Shown here: positions 26,237 to 37,585 of the stretch, piece after piece | How the letters are laid out: each line of letters begins with the position of its first letter | Position numbering within the stretch: the stretch's first letter is position 1 | DNA from: Lanius collurio | Lineage: Eukaryota; Chordata; Aves; Passeriformes; Laniidae | Length of the DNA stretch: 64,000 bases | NCBI GenBank assembly: GCA_020086605.1 | Contig: JACBWW010000002.1 | Location: 24,663,679-24,727,678, forward strand | Direction of reading: 5' to 3' | The notes under the pieces: generated by a model | Databases searched by the model: none | What the model was told of the DNA's origin: nothing | What the model saw: only the letters and a program-made list of their open reading frames with translations | Made by a program: the position numbers and the translations under genes

Positions 26237-27929
26237 TAAGTGAAGGGTTTCTTCTTTATGTAAGAAGCTTTTCATATGTACACTTAGGACCAAATGCACC
26301 AGCAAAAATTTTACGGATTACGGTTCTGTTACACAAACTTCCAGAACTATAAAGAATTCAATAAAGGTGATTTGAACACTTATATTTCCTCAATTAGTGA
26401 AAAGCTGATGATACGTTACAGACATAGGAATGGCATTTCCAGCACTGGGCATACTTAGGAGTAAGTTACCCACATGTCAGGGCAGCTGTTTTCTCCTCCC
26501 AGTCTAGGTACAACGTAGAGCTTTAGACCTTTACTACTTTAGCAGCCTAGTTTGTGACTCTGGATATGGAAGACACCTCCTTTTTCTTGGTGGATGCAGA
26601 ATGTAGAGCTTACATCAGATAGATGCCACGTCAGCAGCAATACAAACTCTGACTCTTTCACAGGCAGTGCCCTGACAACCACAGCTGTACTCTGTGCTCA
26701 AGTGTTGGATTCTCCTGGAGTTTCTCCTGCAGCAATGCCAGCACAGAAGTGTTTCAGCTTCCCATATTCTCCATGATGTGTCCCGACAGACACAACACCA
26801 GATCAGTAACTTGTATCAAAGCAGCAGTCCAAGAGCCAGCTGAATGACACAGGTTACCCTCAGTCCCAGCAGCACCTCACAGGAACACCCCCTCGCTCCT
26901 TTAGGTGCTCTGGCATTTTGTCATGTAGTGGCTGTGCTTTCATTACAGCACATTTGGGCAGTCTAGGGCAGCCAAGCCTTTATCCTGATGGATTGGACAC
27001 GTAGCTGTGCAGTGGGAAATGTGAACCAGCATACCTTGTTGGGCTGAGACGGAAAATTAAACAAGGTTTTCTGTTTCTCACGCAGGTGCTCCAGGCAGCT
27101 GCTGGTACTGTGTGCACCATCAGAGTCTCCTGTACCTGCCCTGCACTCAACTAGAAGCAGTCATGTTAATTAGTTATTTAGTGTTAAACCTTAAAATGTA
27201 GGTAAATGCATTAAAATATATGGAATGTGCCTCACAAATGACGTTCCAACAAGCAAATGAACACCTGAATACCAAAAAAGGAAGAATATTAATGCAGATG
27301 GGCTAAGTCACAGTAGAGTGACTTCAGGCCCAAGGCTTTAGGTGTGAAAGGTGTTTTGGTGATCTCTGTGGCTTTTACATGTGTCTGGAAGAATAGGCTT
27401 TCGCTTTTTAAAAATTTTTTATTTTAGGTATTTTTTTTTTTTAAAGTAGCTATGGTAGAGAAACTTGACACTACAGCATTGCACTTCCTGGCCCTGAATA
27501 AGCAGATGATACTTTGAATTACAATTGTAATGAATGTGAAACTGCAAATTGATCTTCTAGTTTTGCTGGGCAATAAAAATTAATTTCTGAAGTATTTTGG
27601 GTGGTCTGACAATAGTTGAATCTGTAAGCCAGAAAAAACATGTAGTGCTTAATTCTTTCCAAGCAATTCATTTAGTCGTACAGCTGATTTCCATTTAACA
27701 GTTGTAAAATGTTTTTTCTCCCAATATGATGCAGACGGGACTTTTTCCAATAGTTTTCTTACTATTCTTAACATGAAACACTAAAAAAAAGTTTTAAATT
27801 ATAAACTTCCACACTGTATGTGATTTCTAACAATCAAATCTAAAATTTTAAGAAACATGTAAGGAAACAGATTTTAGTGAAAATAAGACTTCCTAAATAC
27901 TTGCAACTTTCTACACTGATTTTACAGCT

Positions 27930-28710
27930 GAAGTCCAAAACTGCAGTTCATCTCTTGATTAAGAAGTTGGATCCTGGGAGACTTGCACTCAGTAAGGAAG
28001 TCTTGGATACCTATCCCAACTTGATCCTCTCTCTTGCTGATCTTGAAGCTGAGTGTGAGATTCGCCAGGAAGCTCCCTTGATTCTTCTGCCTTTCAAAGA
28101 TGAGAGCTAATGGCTTTGCAGTGATATCAGCTGGCGCCCTCAGCTTCCCTGGATTCATGGGGTTCTGGTCCCATCAACATGTGGGTCTAAGAAGCTTCAA
28201 TATTGTTTCCTCTACTTTGGGTGATTCCTCATTCTCACAGACCTCAGGGACATGGGAAGGCAAATCTTGCCCTTAAGAGTGAGGAAGAGATGACCTCTGC
28301 CTTTTCCATGCCCTTATCAATAGGTTTCCTGCCCCACTGAGCAGCTGGAAAGCCTAAGGAAAACGTGCTCTCTTGCTGCCAGCATAGTTACGAAAAGCTC
28401 TTCATGTTCATCTTTATAACCCTCAAATATCTTTAATGCCATCTGAGCTTTAGCTTCCCTAATATCTCTCCTGAATGTAGGGTCAATGTCCTTTTATTTC
28501 ACACAAATAGCACATCCCCTCTTTCCACCTTCTCTTGCTTCTTTTTGCAGCTGAGCTTAGGCAAGAGCTCTTGTTTATCTTTGCTGGCCCTCTGCCTCTC
28601 TTGCCTGACTTCCACACACTGGAATAGATAATTTTTGGACTTCTAGGAGACTGATAAATCTGCTCTCCAAGGCCAAATCCCGAACAAGCTGAAATCTGTT
28701 CTGCTGAAGG
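27930..28710 (-). mobile_element. decayed CR1 ORF2 (reverse-transcriptase region) remnant
   Basis: Read on the minus strand, this resembles the middle of CR1 ORF2 in the correct order: a 'aagctcagctgcaaaaagaag' stretch, then 'gaagctaaagctcagatggc', 'aaggcagaggtcatc', 'tgttgatgggaccaga', and 'ccattagctctcatctttga'. Stops and frameshifts interrupt it, so it is a dead copy. The short plus-strand ORF over part of it (27877-28110) is a by-product of the repeat. Confidence 0.75.
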
Positions 28711-29474
28711 AAGTAATTGTATTATGCTGAAGCAGTGCAGTCTTCTAGGATTTGGAACAGAAATTGCACCTTGTGCTACATAATAATTACTCCAAACTCA
28801 GAATAAATTCAGTAACTGCCACAGGAAAGAAGCCATTGCAGGCTTTACTTTTACTTAATGTCTTTGCTTATGAGTCAGTACATGTCTGCAAAATAAAGCT
28901 GAAAATTGTAAGGACTGTATGCCCTAATAAATTCTGCTCTAATGTAACACTAATTGTTATTGAACACAGCATACCTACACTTCCCTTCATCTTTATTCCT
29001 CTATTCAGCTCACTTGTACACTTAGGAGGAGTGCAGACTGTAGCCTTCAATAATATACTTCACTTCCTCATCTCTCACACTGTGGAGCCTCTTTTGTCTT
29101 CACCATAAAAAGCTTGTGATAATTCCATGAGATGATGTCATCTCCCAGACCTCTTTTTTTTCTTTTTAAAAATAAAATAAACTATTTGAAATCATCTGAG
29201 CAGAGTTGGTGCAGGAATGAGCTGCACACATGAACAGCCACTCTTCAACACCAGACCAACAGAAATAATCACTGGAAAGAGCACTTTGAAGAAGCTGTCT
29301 CCTCAGAAGGTTCCTTTTCTAGAGTTCCAAGGACGTTTTCTGGACTTTTGTCTTATTTATGCTTATTTGAAGAAGATAATTCTGGTTTAAATGTTCTAGA
29401 AAAGGAATCCTTACGAGCAAGAGACAACTCACTACTCCTAAATGACATTTGAAGAGAAAGAAGAAATTGCTCAC

Positions 29475-29552
29475 CTGCAAAAAACTTGATGTTTGGGGAT
29501 TCCATTTCTCTTCTGGCCTCCCATGCCATGTGTTAAGTATGCTTAAGCACAC
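29475..29552 (-). CDS. BIRC6: BIRC6 coding exon, fourth from the 3' end (E2 catalytic cysteine)
   Basis: This 78-bp, 26-codon phase-0 exon has acceptor ccttttcag and donor TTGCAG|gtgagc. It encodes [20 protein letters not shown] then TSSFLQ (residues 284-309 here). The Cys in VCLSIL is the ubiquitin thioester-forming residue. Counting back from the stop gives a position 190 residues before the C-terminus, which fits Cys4666 of the human protein as remembered (about 4857 residues). W and P residues after it are typical of E2 enzymes. The catalytic residue is intact. Confidence 0.97.
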
Positions 29553-30839
29553 CTGAAAAGGTGACATTATTAATACCATAGACAAATATGACGACAGAAT
29601 TGTTCTGTTTGGACAGAACAGAATGTTGACATTGCCTTAAATTTTTGACAAACTTTTTTACAGCAGCATTCTAAAAGATGAAGTTGTTTCCTATCACAGA
29701 ACCAATGAAGCTGGAAAAGACCTCAGAGATTGAGTCCAACCTGTGACTGAACACCCCCATGTCACCAGACCATGGCACTGAGTGCCAGGTCTTGTCTTTC
29801 CATTCAACACCTCCAGGGCTTGTCGGTGACTCAACCATCTCCCTGAGGAGCCCACTGCCATGTCTAATCATCCTTTCTGTGGAAAAATTCTTCCTTATGT
29901 CCAACCTAAAACTCTCCTGGCCCAGCTTAAGACCATGAAACTACTTTGAAAGGAAAACAGATAAAAATAATGTGGATAAGTAAGAACAGCATGTTAATAA
30001 ACAAACAAGACAAGGCAGATTACTTTTCCTCATGGGAAACCTATGGATTCTAGCGGCTCCAAAAAAAAAATAATTACCAATATTGTCTGATTCTCTACTT
30101 TCTGTTGTAAATACTGTTATAAAACTTGCAGTTGTGGGTTTTAAAGACAGTCATTCTGCTTAAGCATGTAAAAGGTGGTTTCTGTCACACAGATTATCAT
30201 GAAATTGGAATTAAACTTCTGTGACCGATTTGAACTTTAGGGAAGTTTATGGTGTTCTTGAACCTTATTGTGAAATGGAACAATCCAAGACAGGGAAAAC
30301 AAAGAGACAAAATAAATAGAAGAAACTTCGAGGCAAGTCTTTTCCAAGACTTAAAACTAGACATAGAAAAATGGAGATAAAGTCTTCACTAGGAATTATA
30401 TTCTGCATCCACATTAATAGAAAGGGAATGGAAAAAAGAGACAAGGCACTCAGCAAACCTTCAGCTGCAGGTGATATGAAGAACATACTTTGTCCATGGA
30501 AAGGGTATTTCAGCTATCCAAAACAGACTTCTAACTGGTTCATTTAGCAAAAAATGGTGGAAAAGAACACTTTTCTCAGTCAAAAGTAATTGCTTTTTTG
30601 GTTCAATCCAGCTCATAAAGTCTGGATCTCCAAAAATCTCCATGACTATTTAGAAAGAGGGTAATTCCCACTTGACACTGGCAAATCCCTCTTCATTTCA
30701 GTCTGAAGACAACTATTAACCAAAGAGCTTCCTCCTGGTACGTTGGGAGTGGCTGATCCATAATTCAATCACAAGAGGAAAAAACTTTCATCTGTTTCAC
30801 TTCCTTGTTACATCTAACACAGGATCCCAGCTGACCTAC
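29553..30839 (-). other. BIRC6: BIRC6 intron (fourth from last)
   Basis: A GT-AG phase-0 intron with a CR1 fragment at 29692-29940; nothing else seen. Confidence 0.9.
29692..29940 (-). mobile_element. CR1 LINE fragment (3' region)
   Basis: Diverged CR1: atcacagaaccaatgaagct near the start, gagtccaacctgtgactgaa, aacacctccagggcttg, and attcttccttatgtccaacc toward the other end. Sense is on the minus strand. It lies in the intron just upstream of the catalytic-Cys exon. Confidence 0.85.
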
Positions 30840-31001
30840 CTTGCCATCATTGTAGAGGTTTGGATTAAATCTCACGCTGTGGCCTCCAGTTGTTTCCAGG
30901 TTCACAAGTGGAGGGGAATTAGGATAGTCTTGCGGGAAATATACATCAAATTCAAAGCAACCATTTGCGTACGGGGTGTCTGCAGGACCAGTAATGAGAA
31001 C
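30840..31001 (-). CDS. BIRC6: BIRC6 coding exon, fifth from the 3' end (UBC core)
   Basis: This 162-bp, 54-codon phase-0 exon has acceptor ctggtag and donor GGCAAG|gtaggt. It encodes [20 protein letters not shown], then [20 protein letters not shown] and [14 protein letters not shown] (residues 230-283 here). It carries the E2 core: the GPxxTPYxxG and YPxxPP signatures and the segment just before the active site. Where canonical E2 enzymes have His-Pro-Asn, this protein has Asn-Pro-Asn (FNPNLY), a known feature of the BIRC6 domain rather than a mutation. Confidence 0.97.
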
Positions 31002-31691
31002 CTACCAGTGTTACAAAGAGAAAAAAAAAAAAACAAAAACAACAAAACCATTTAAAATCCCCACCCTTATATATATCACACAGTTGAAATTTTGTAAGTT
31101 GTATGAAGCATTTTATTTCCACATGCCAGGTAGCAGGAATTATTATTAGACATCATAATCATACGCAGGCTGTCAGTCTGTCCATTCTGATACTGTGGGT
31201 AAGCCAAGCCCTCTGTGAACATTCATTTCTCCAGACTACAAATGGAAAGCAAGACAGAAGGAGCTGAAACTTTTTCCTACTGAATGCTATTAATAAGATT
31301 GTTTTTTTCAAAATCCAGGTCCAGAGGCACTCAGTGTACTTCTCCACACCTACTGCCTACAACTTCAATGGTCACATGCAAAGATATGTTTGGACCATAA
31401 TGGAGTCCACTAAACTAAACATTTCCCTTTGGAATAGCTGAAGAAGGAATGAACCTTGTTCTCTGAAGACTCCTGGCCAACAGAGCACACCTGGGGCAGA
31501 TGGATTCTACCTGCCCCTGCCAAATTACTGAGAAATCAGACTCAGACTCAAATTCTACCACTTACATTAATGCCTGGACAGCAGTTAAAGCAGACATGAA
31601 ATATTTCTGGCTTTTCCTAGGATTTCAGGCACCTTCCTGAACACTTCTATGCCAAGCTGAAGAGAGAACTAAAGTGGCTTTGCTTCTTTAC
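31002..31691 (-). other. BIRC6: BIRC6 intron (fifth from last)
   Basis: A short GT-AG phase-0 intron between LDIMK and VLITGP. An A-rich tract occurs at about 31020-31050; nothing else seen. Confidence 0.9.
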
Positions 31692-31909
31692 CTTCATGAT
31701 GTCGAGCCGCTCCTCATCACAGCGTACGAACACGCTGGATGAGGATGAGAGAGGCAGTGAGGTTGAAAGAGTCACGGCTTCCTGAGCCAGACGTCGGGCC
31801 CTGGCAGCGCTGTTGGCGTCACTCGCGTTTTTCACCTGAGACATGTAGTGGTAATTTACTTTAAAAACCAATTTGCCATCATCATCTTCTGAAACCATTT
31901 CAAATGTAT
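31692..31909 (-). CDS. BIRC6: BIRC6 coding exon, sixth from the 3' end (UBC domain, N-terminal part)
   Basis: This 218-bp exon begins after ttctag and ends AAG|gtaaag. It encodes TFEMVSEDDDGKLVFKVNYH, then YMSQVKNASDANSAARARRL, then AQEAVTLSTSLPLSSSSSVF and VRCDEERLDIMK (residues 158-229 here). This is the strongly conserved first half of the BIRC6 E2 domain, including the serine run and the VRCDEERLDIMK strand that enters the core beta sheet. Conservation to mammalian BIRC6 is near complete, which fits a catalytic domain under strong purifying selection. Confidence 0.97.
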
Positions 31910-33104
31910 CTAGAAGAGAAAAAAATTTTAATCTGTCAGGAGAGGAGTGAAGTTTATAATGGATTAGTCTTGGATAAAGATTACGAGCATTAAAATCAGG
32001 AAAGTTTAATTTGCATTACAGTAATGCAAAAAAAATGTGTTTTGTGAGTTAACAGTGATCACAGAAACCAAAGCATTAACAACAGTGCTGGGCTGAAATA
32101 ATTTCTGCAGCTAATTTACAAGCTTTCATATGCAACTTGTCAAATATACACCCCTCCCAACTTGGAAATCTACCAGCTATTCCAGACCAGGAATACCAGG
32201 ATACTTACAAATACCTAATAATGCTCATAGTGGAACCTGTGTGAAGCCAAGTGTGAGCAGTACTTACTCATGTACTGGCTGCCATGTTATTGAAGAACCA
32301 TGAAAAACTCCAGTGGAGCCGGTTTTCTATAATCACTTGCTAGACAAAATCTGCAGCACAGCTGCCAGAGGGAAAAGCTCCCACTTCCTACAAACCTTCC
32401 TAACTCCTGCTCTTGGCATACACTCCACAAACATTTGTGAGGAAAATCTCTTACAAATAAAAGAGCAAAGAAATGTGATTGCAAATGCTGTCACTGCAAC
32501 TCAAAAAATACTCAGTGAACATGCTTAAGCAATAATTTTATAACTCTTTTGGATAAGATGCTATTCGTTCTTTATGAGTTTGTTTTGGTAACACATTCCT
32601 TTTATGGCCAAAGTAAGGACCAATTCCCATCACATTTTCCATGTGCAATATATTGCACTTCATGAAAGGACACAATCAAATTCATTGCAGTTTCATTTAA
32701 AAAATGCATTTTGATTTGAATTCTTTTCTATTTTTTAAAAAAAAAGCTACATTAACACATATGAGCTTTAAAAAAAATCAAATATTTCAATGTAATTTGA
32801 GAACTCAAAGACTCACAAAAAATCATCATTGTAATGAAAACATAAACACCATCACTTCATTGAATTCATCTGGTCCCTTGAATTATTCTAGTGCATGCTC
32901 AAAACATTTCTTATTAGTTCAAAGAGTGCATGCGTTGGTAACCTGAAAACACAATGTATAATTTTCCTTATGTGCAAATTATTAATGGTCATGTATGCAA
33001 GACAGTTGTTAACTTTTAAAATAATAAGAGATTCTGTCCAACAGAACACACATTTCTTCAGTGTCTGCTTTCTACAACACAAACATTCACACTTTTCAAC
33101 CTAC
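31910..33104 (-). other. BIRC6: BIRC6 intron (sixth from last)
   Basis: A GT-AG phase-1 intron splitting the Asp codon of QFDTFE. AT-rich, with no recognisable repeat. Confidence 0.9.
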
Positions 33105-33215
33105 CAAACTGGAGTTTTTTCATGACAGCCACATACTTCTCTTCAAGGGATCGTAAAACAGACAAAGGCTTGGGCTTCACAGCAGCCTTTTTGGAGTATT
33201 CAGCCATCTTCTTTT
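33105..33215 (-). CDS. BIRC6: BIRC6 coding exon, seventh from the 3' end (start of UBC region)
   Basis: This 111-bp exon has acceptor tataacag and donor TTTG|gtaggt. It encodes the end of a split Glu codon, then KKMAEYSKKAAVKPKPLSVL and RSLEEKYVAVMKKLQF, and the first base of a split Asp (residues 120-157 of the part seen here). The SLEEKYVAVMKKLQF segment leads into the N-terminal helix of the E2 domain. An acceptor four bases downstream would break the frame. The one used here restores GAA and KKMAEYS, in agreement with the known protein. Confidence 0.94.
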
Positions 33216-34037
33216 CTGTTATATAAAATGTGATGATTATTTGTAGTTAACTATGTAATTTCAAGAAAAGCACAGCAAGTGTTGACATTCTACGGTTACA
33301 TTCTTTTGCAGAGACATCTCAAAACTGGGTGTAATTCAGCATATACAAATCTCTTTTTCTCACTACTGTATATTTCATTATCTCAACACCTTGGAGTAAA
33401 TAAAGATCATAATCTCAGCTCAGAAATAACTCATGACTGCTGCTGCTTCTTTGAACATTCTTTTATTGTTTCTTTTTTCTTTTTTTTTTAATTTAAAACA
33501 GGAAGTATGACATATGCTTGTGTGGATGGCTATTCCCACATGCATTCCTGGACTCTCCAAAATCAGGAGCTGATTACACACGCCTTTATAAAATGCACTC
33601 CCCTGATTCAGCTACTTAATCATTAGTTTTCTTTACTAGACAACCAGATGGTCTGTCAAACATCTGCAAGTTCAACCCATGTCTCAGATTTTTGTTCTGC
33701 ATTCATCTACTTAATAGTTAATCCAATTAGTAAGATTTAGTTTTAACAGAAAAAGTTTTACTACTAAAGGTCCTGTATGTTGTTTTCTGCCAAGAAAAAT
33801 AATAATTTAAAAAGTGCTACATAATTATGCTGGAAGCAGTGAGGTGTACTCTAACTCGAATTATTCTGTTTCCTGATCAAAACATTTAAATCTACTACAA
33901 GGTTTCAGCCTCCTCTGAAAATGCAGTCAGCGCTGGGGACAGGGGGAAGTGCTTTTAAGCTAATTTAGAAGTTATCTGTAAATGCCTGTATTACAGACAA
34001 ACAGCATACAGTACTTATGGAAGTGTTTCTGTCTTAC
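33216..34037 (-). other. BIRC6: BIRC6 intron (seventh from last)
   Basis: A GT-AG phase-1 intron splitting the Glu codon of NQEKK. It has a T-rich tract at about 33470-33492; nothing else seen. Confidence 0.9.
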
Positions 34038-34183
34038 CTTGGTTTGCTTGGCGCAGACTGGTGGTTGCAGCATAAACAATCTCTGCAGTCTTTTGGATGT
34101 CTGGCACCAGGAGGGTCAGTCCCTCTGGTTCTTGATCAGAAGTATCTGGTTTTACTCCTGCTTTAGCTTTGTCTTTTTTAGAC
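34038..34183 (-). CDS. BIRC6: BIRC6 coding exon, eighth from the 3' end
   Basis: This 146-bp exon starts after a cacacag acceptor and ends CAAG before gtaagac. It encodes SKKDKAKAGVKPD, then SDQEPEGLTLLVPDIQ, then KTAEIVYAATTSLRQANQ (residues 72-119 of the part seen here). The second half matches vertebrate BIRC6 essentially exactly; the lysine-rich first part is more variable. It lies just N-terminal of the UBC fold and looks like a helical linker. Its incoming phase completes the Arg codon of the preceding exon, and its final G opens a Glu codon finished by the next one. Confidence 0.95.
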
Positions 34184-37100
34184 CTGTGTGGGGCAAAGAA
34201 GGAGGATACAACATGAGGGAATATTTTTCAACCAGACATACAGTATCTAGTGCATTTGTCAACAGGGGAAAATACCAAAGACAGAGGATCAAGACAAAAC
34301 CAAGCCTTCTGAAATGGAATCTGTCGCTCTGTACCTTCAGGTTCATCACTGAATGCAGCAATCAGCAGTTCCAGCACTGAACATGCTATGCTGCCTTGGT
34401 TTCACAGACAGATGGACGGCTGGTATGAGCAGTGAAAGTATGAAAACAAAGCCAGCAATTCCAGTAGAGCAGTTTCTGCTTCAACCTTTCAGGCCACCTC
34501 ATTGTCACCCTGCAGGCTGACCTGGTGTCTGCACACCTTGCAAAATCAAGCTAACAAAGATCATGTCATGAATATGCATTTCATCCTTGCAGACCACTGT
34601 GCAAAACTAAGTTGTAAACAGGTGATAAAGTACTCCTTCCTGCTATACAATACTGAAGATATATTAATGGTAGAACTCAAGGAAACCTCCAGTAAAAATT
34701 CACAGCACACAGATGAACATCAACCCAGGCACCACAGGACTGTGGGTCAAACATGAAGTTTTGTCTCTCTTTGCAGTTCTTTTCTGAGCTATACAAATGT
34801 AGACCTTCTATTTCAATAAAGAGTTTAATGTAACAGTGTTAAAAGTCTTAAAATATAAAAAGCATCTAGGTTACACTGGATGTTTATAATTGAAGTATTG
34901 CAAATCAAAATGTCAATTTAAACACTTCAAATTTTTCTTATGGCATTTTTTGAAAATACAGTGCATACTAACACTGCTGTTTGACAGAAACTAGTTGGCT
35001 AGTAATCTAAGACATATTTAAATCTTTAAATTGTGACAATCCAGTCCTTACTAGCATAGATAGTCAACTGCTGAAATGAGGACAAGGGTATTTGACACTA
35101 ATGTAACCTGCATGTGTCTATTTAAAAGCTTCTGTGTTTCAAGAGCTACCATAAATGTACACTGTCATCCTGCAAATCTTAGGAGATTTTAATGCCAACA
35201 GCACCCAAATTATTTTACAATTTCTATGCATTTTTGTTTCAACAGCACTTGTTTCTTTTGAGACCCAAAAAGTTCAACAGCCAAGATGAAGTGGCTTTCT
35301 CTTTCTCACTAGCCTACCTAGAAGCAAGCCAAGAAACTACATGAGTAAAAATAGCTATTTGATGTTTTGATATAGCAAACATATTTTACCAACTATAATC
35401 TTTCTGTGTTTTAATCTAGACTGAAATAGTGCATAATGAATGACTCTCTAAACTCTTCAGTAGAGGCGATTACTGAATATGGTCTCTGAACTGTACCTAA
35501 TCAAATGAGAATATCCCTAGAGAGCATTAATAACAAAATACATTACTGTAGCATGGTCCATTTTCCCTGCTCCAGATTTAATCCAAAAGGATGTTAGCCC
35601 ATTGCAGACTTCAAGCTATTCTGAGCTTTCAGAGCCTCAAAATTAGGAGGAATCAGAGGCATCAGAACCAGCCCCAGGTCGCATTTGAGGAACACTGTAT
35701 GACAAAAAAGCAGCAACTGCATCTCTTGTTCATAATTTCCAATCCTTATTATTGCATTTTCCCTTGTGGAAAGCTATGCCAATATTTTTTGAAGCACCTA
35801 CTAACCACCTTCAAAAATATATATTTAAACCTACCAAACCTCAGTGATAACTGGTTTTAACATCATGCATTTGCCAGCAGCTACCAGTCCCTAGAAAGGT
35901 ACAAGATTTAGATCTGCCTGCTATTGATGCAGAAGCCTTAAGCTATTTGCTACAAAAGCCTTGGAGAAATTCTGGCTGAAGTAAAATGTCAGTGGGCATT
36001 ATGTAAGAGAAAGATGTGTGAAAAGCAATAAAAATGTGCTTAGTGAAGGTACTGAAAATAAAACTAATTCTTACAAATTAATTTTCAAAACACTGTTCTT
36101 GTGGCTCTTTTATCTTCCACTTGTGCTTTTACAATTCAGACTACCTGTTTGGTTTTCTTCCTTCTACTTGGTCTAAGAATCAAAAAAATCAAGATGTTGA
36201 CCTCATTAAGCAGAATGCTTCACCACATGCTTAAAAACTTCTACAGAGTTACTGACAGCAACTACCTCAGTAGACAAGGAATATACACCTAGTTGAAGCA
36301 GTAGGGAAAGGATATATCTACTCAAATGCAAACTTTCAGTACCAATAATATAATTTCCTCTTGTTCTCCCTCTACAACAGTTACACTTCACACTTTTGAC
36401 CTGTCAAAGGAGAATGTTTTCTCCAAACATCTCCGGTGCCACCAAGGAAAGGCGATTCTGTCCACTGCAATCATGAGCACAACAGAAAAGCCCTGCCCCG
36501 CCTCTCCTCAGAACACACTTCTGAAATCACGTGTTTGCAGAACAGCTCTACCCTGACAACTGTAGTTATCTGGGGCTTGTGTGAGGGTCTCCACTATGAA
36601 GCTGCCTAACTTCTGAGTCAGGCCATACCTGTGGAAGAGCAGTTTAGTGTTGCAGTGAGGGGAATCCCACAACAATATATATGACGACTATGGGGTTGGA
36701 AGGACGGATGAAGCAGTATTTTTGTAGATGTTCAAGGATGATTTTATTTCTCCAACCTCATGGCCAGAGTTCCCGAGCAGACTCTCGACCTTCTCCCCAC
36801 CCCCAGCTCCCAGGCACCCAAACCACCCAATCAGCAACAGATATGGGGCACACGTGACCTGGGGACAGGGACAAGGATCCACCTCCACAGATTAGGACGC
36901 AAAATGCAGGAATAAATCTAATGCAGCCACACCTCTGCTCCATCCGAGTCTCATTTTTGACCTTGATTCTGCCTAGTCATGGATTTCAGTCAATTTCTTA
37001 AGGAGGGTAAGATAGCTGGTACACAAATTCCCAAAATTAGACATACTGCCTTATCAACATTTAGCTTCCTCACACAAGTCTTGCTTGTATATTCCAATGG

Positions 37101-37279
37101 TTAGTTAGGCTAAAGGTAACCTTTTTCCCCACTTTTGGGGAACAAACTGATATTGCCATAGCATGCAAGACTCCTATGAATGACGACATCCATTTTTTTC
37201 TTCCCCCCTTTTGTCTTCCTACCTTTATTTGATTCAAAAGAATACCAACTTAGTGTGATCAATCCTGCATAGTTTGTGA

Positions 37280-37585
37280 GATCACAGAATGGTTTGGGTT
37301 GGAAGGGACTTTAAAGAGCATCTCATTCCAACTCCTTGCTGTGAGCAAGGACAGCTTCCACTAGACCAGGTTGTTCCAAGCCCTATCCAGCCTCGCCTTC
37401 AACACTTCCAGGGTTGGAACATCCACAGCTTCTCTGGGCAACCTGTGCCAGTGCCTCACCACCCTCAGAGTAAAGAATTTTTTCCTAATATCTAATCTAA
37501 ACCTACTCTTTCATTTGAAGCCATTCCCCCTTGTTCTGTCACTGCATACCCTTGTAAAAAGTTCCTCTCCAGCTCTCTTGTAGGC
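37280..37585 (-). mobile_element. CR1 LINE fragment (3' region)
   Basis: The best-preserved CR1 copy here: atcacagaatggtttgggtt, ccactagaccaggttgttcc, cagcttctctgggcaacctg and ccccttgttctgtcactgca appear in the expected order. Sense is on the minus strand, inside the large intron between the exons at 34183 and 42289. Confidence 0.92.

Larger units (their letters stand above)
25365..29474 (-). other. BIRC6: BIRC6 intron (third from last)
   Basis: A GT-AG phase-0 intron that separates the catalytic-Cys exon from the C-terminal part of the UBC domain. It contains the poly-T tract and the decayed CR1 ORF2 segment. Confidence 0.9.

Noticed and set aside
27877..28110. 77-codon plus-strand ORF with Leu-rich sequence
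   Set aside because: It largely overlaps the antisense strand of the CR1 ORF2 remnant.
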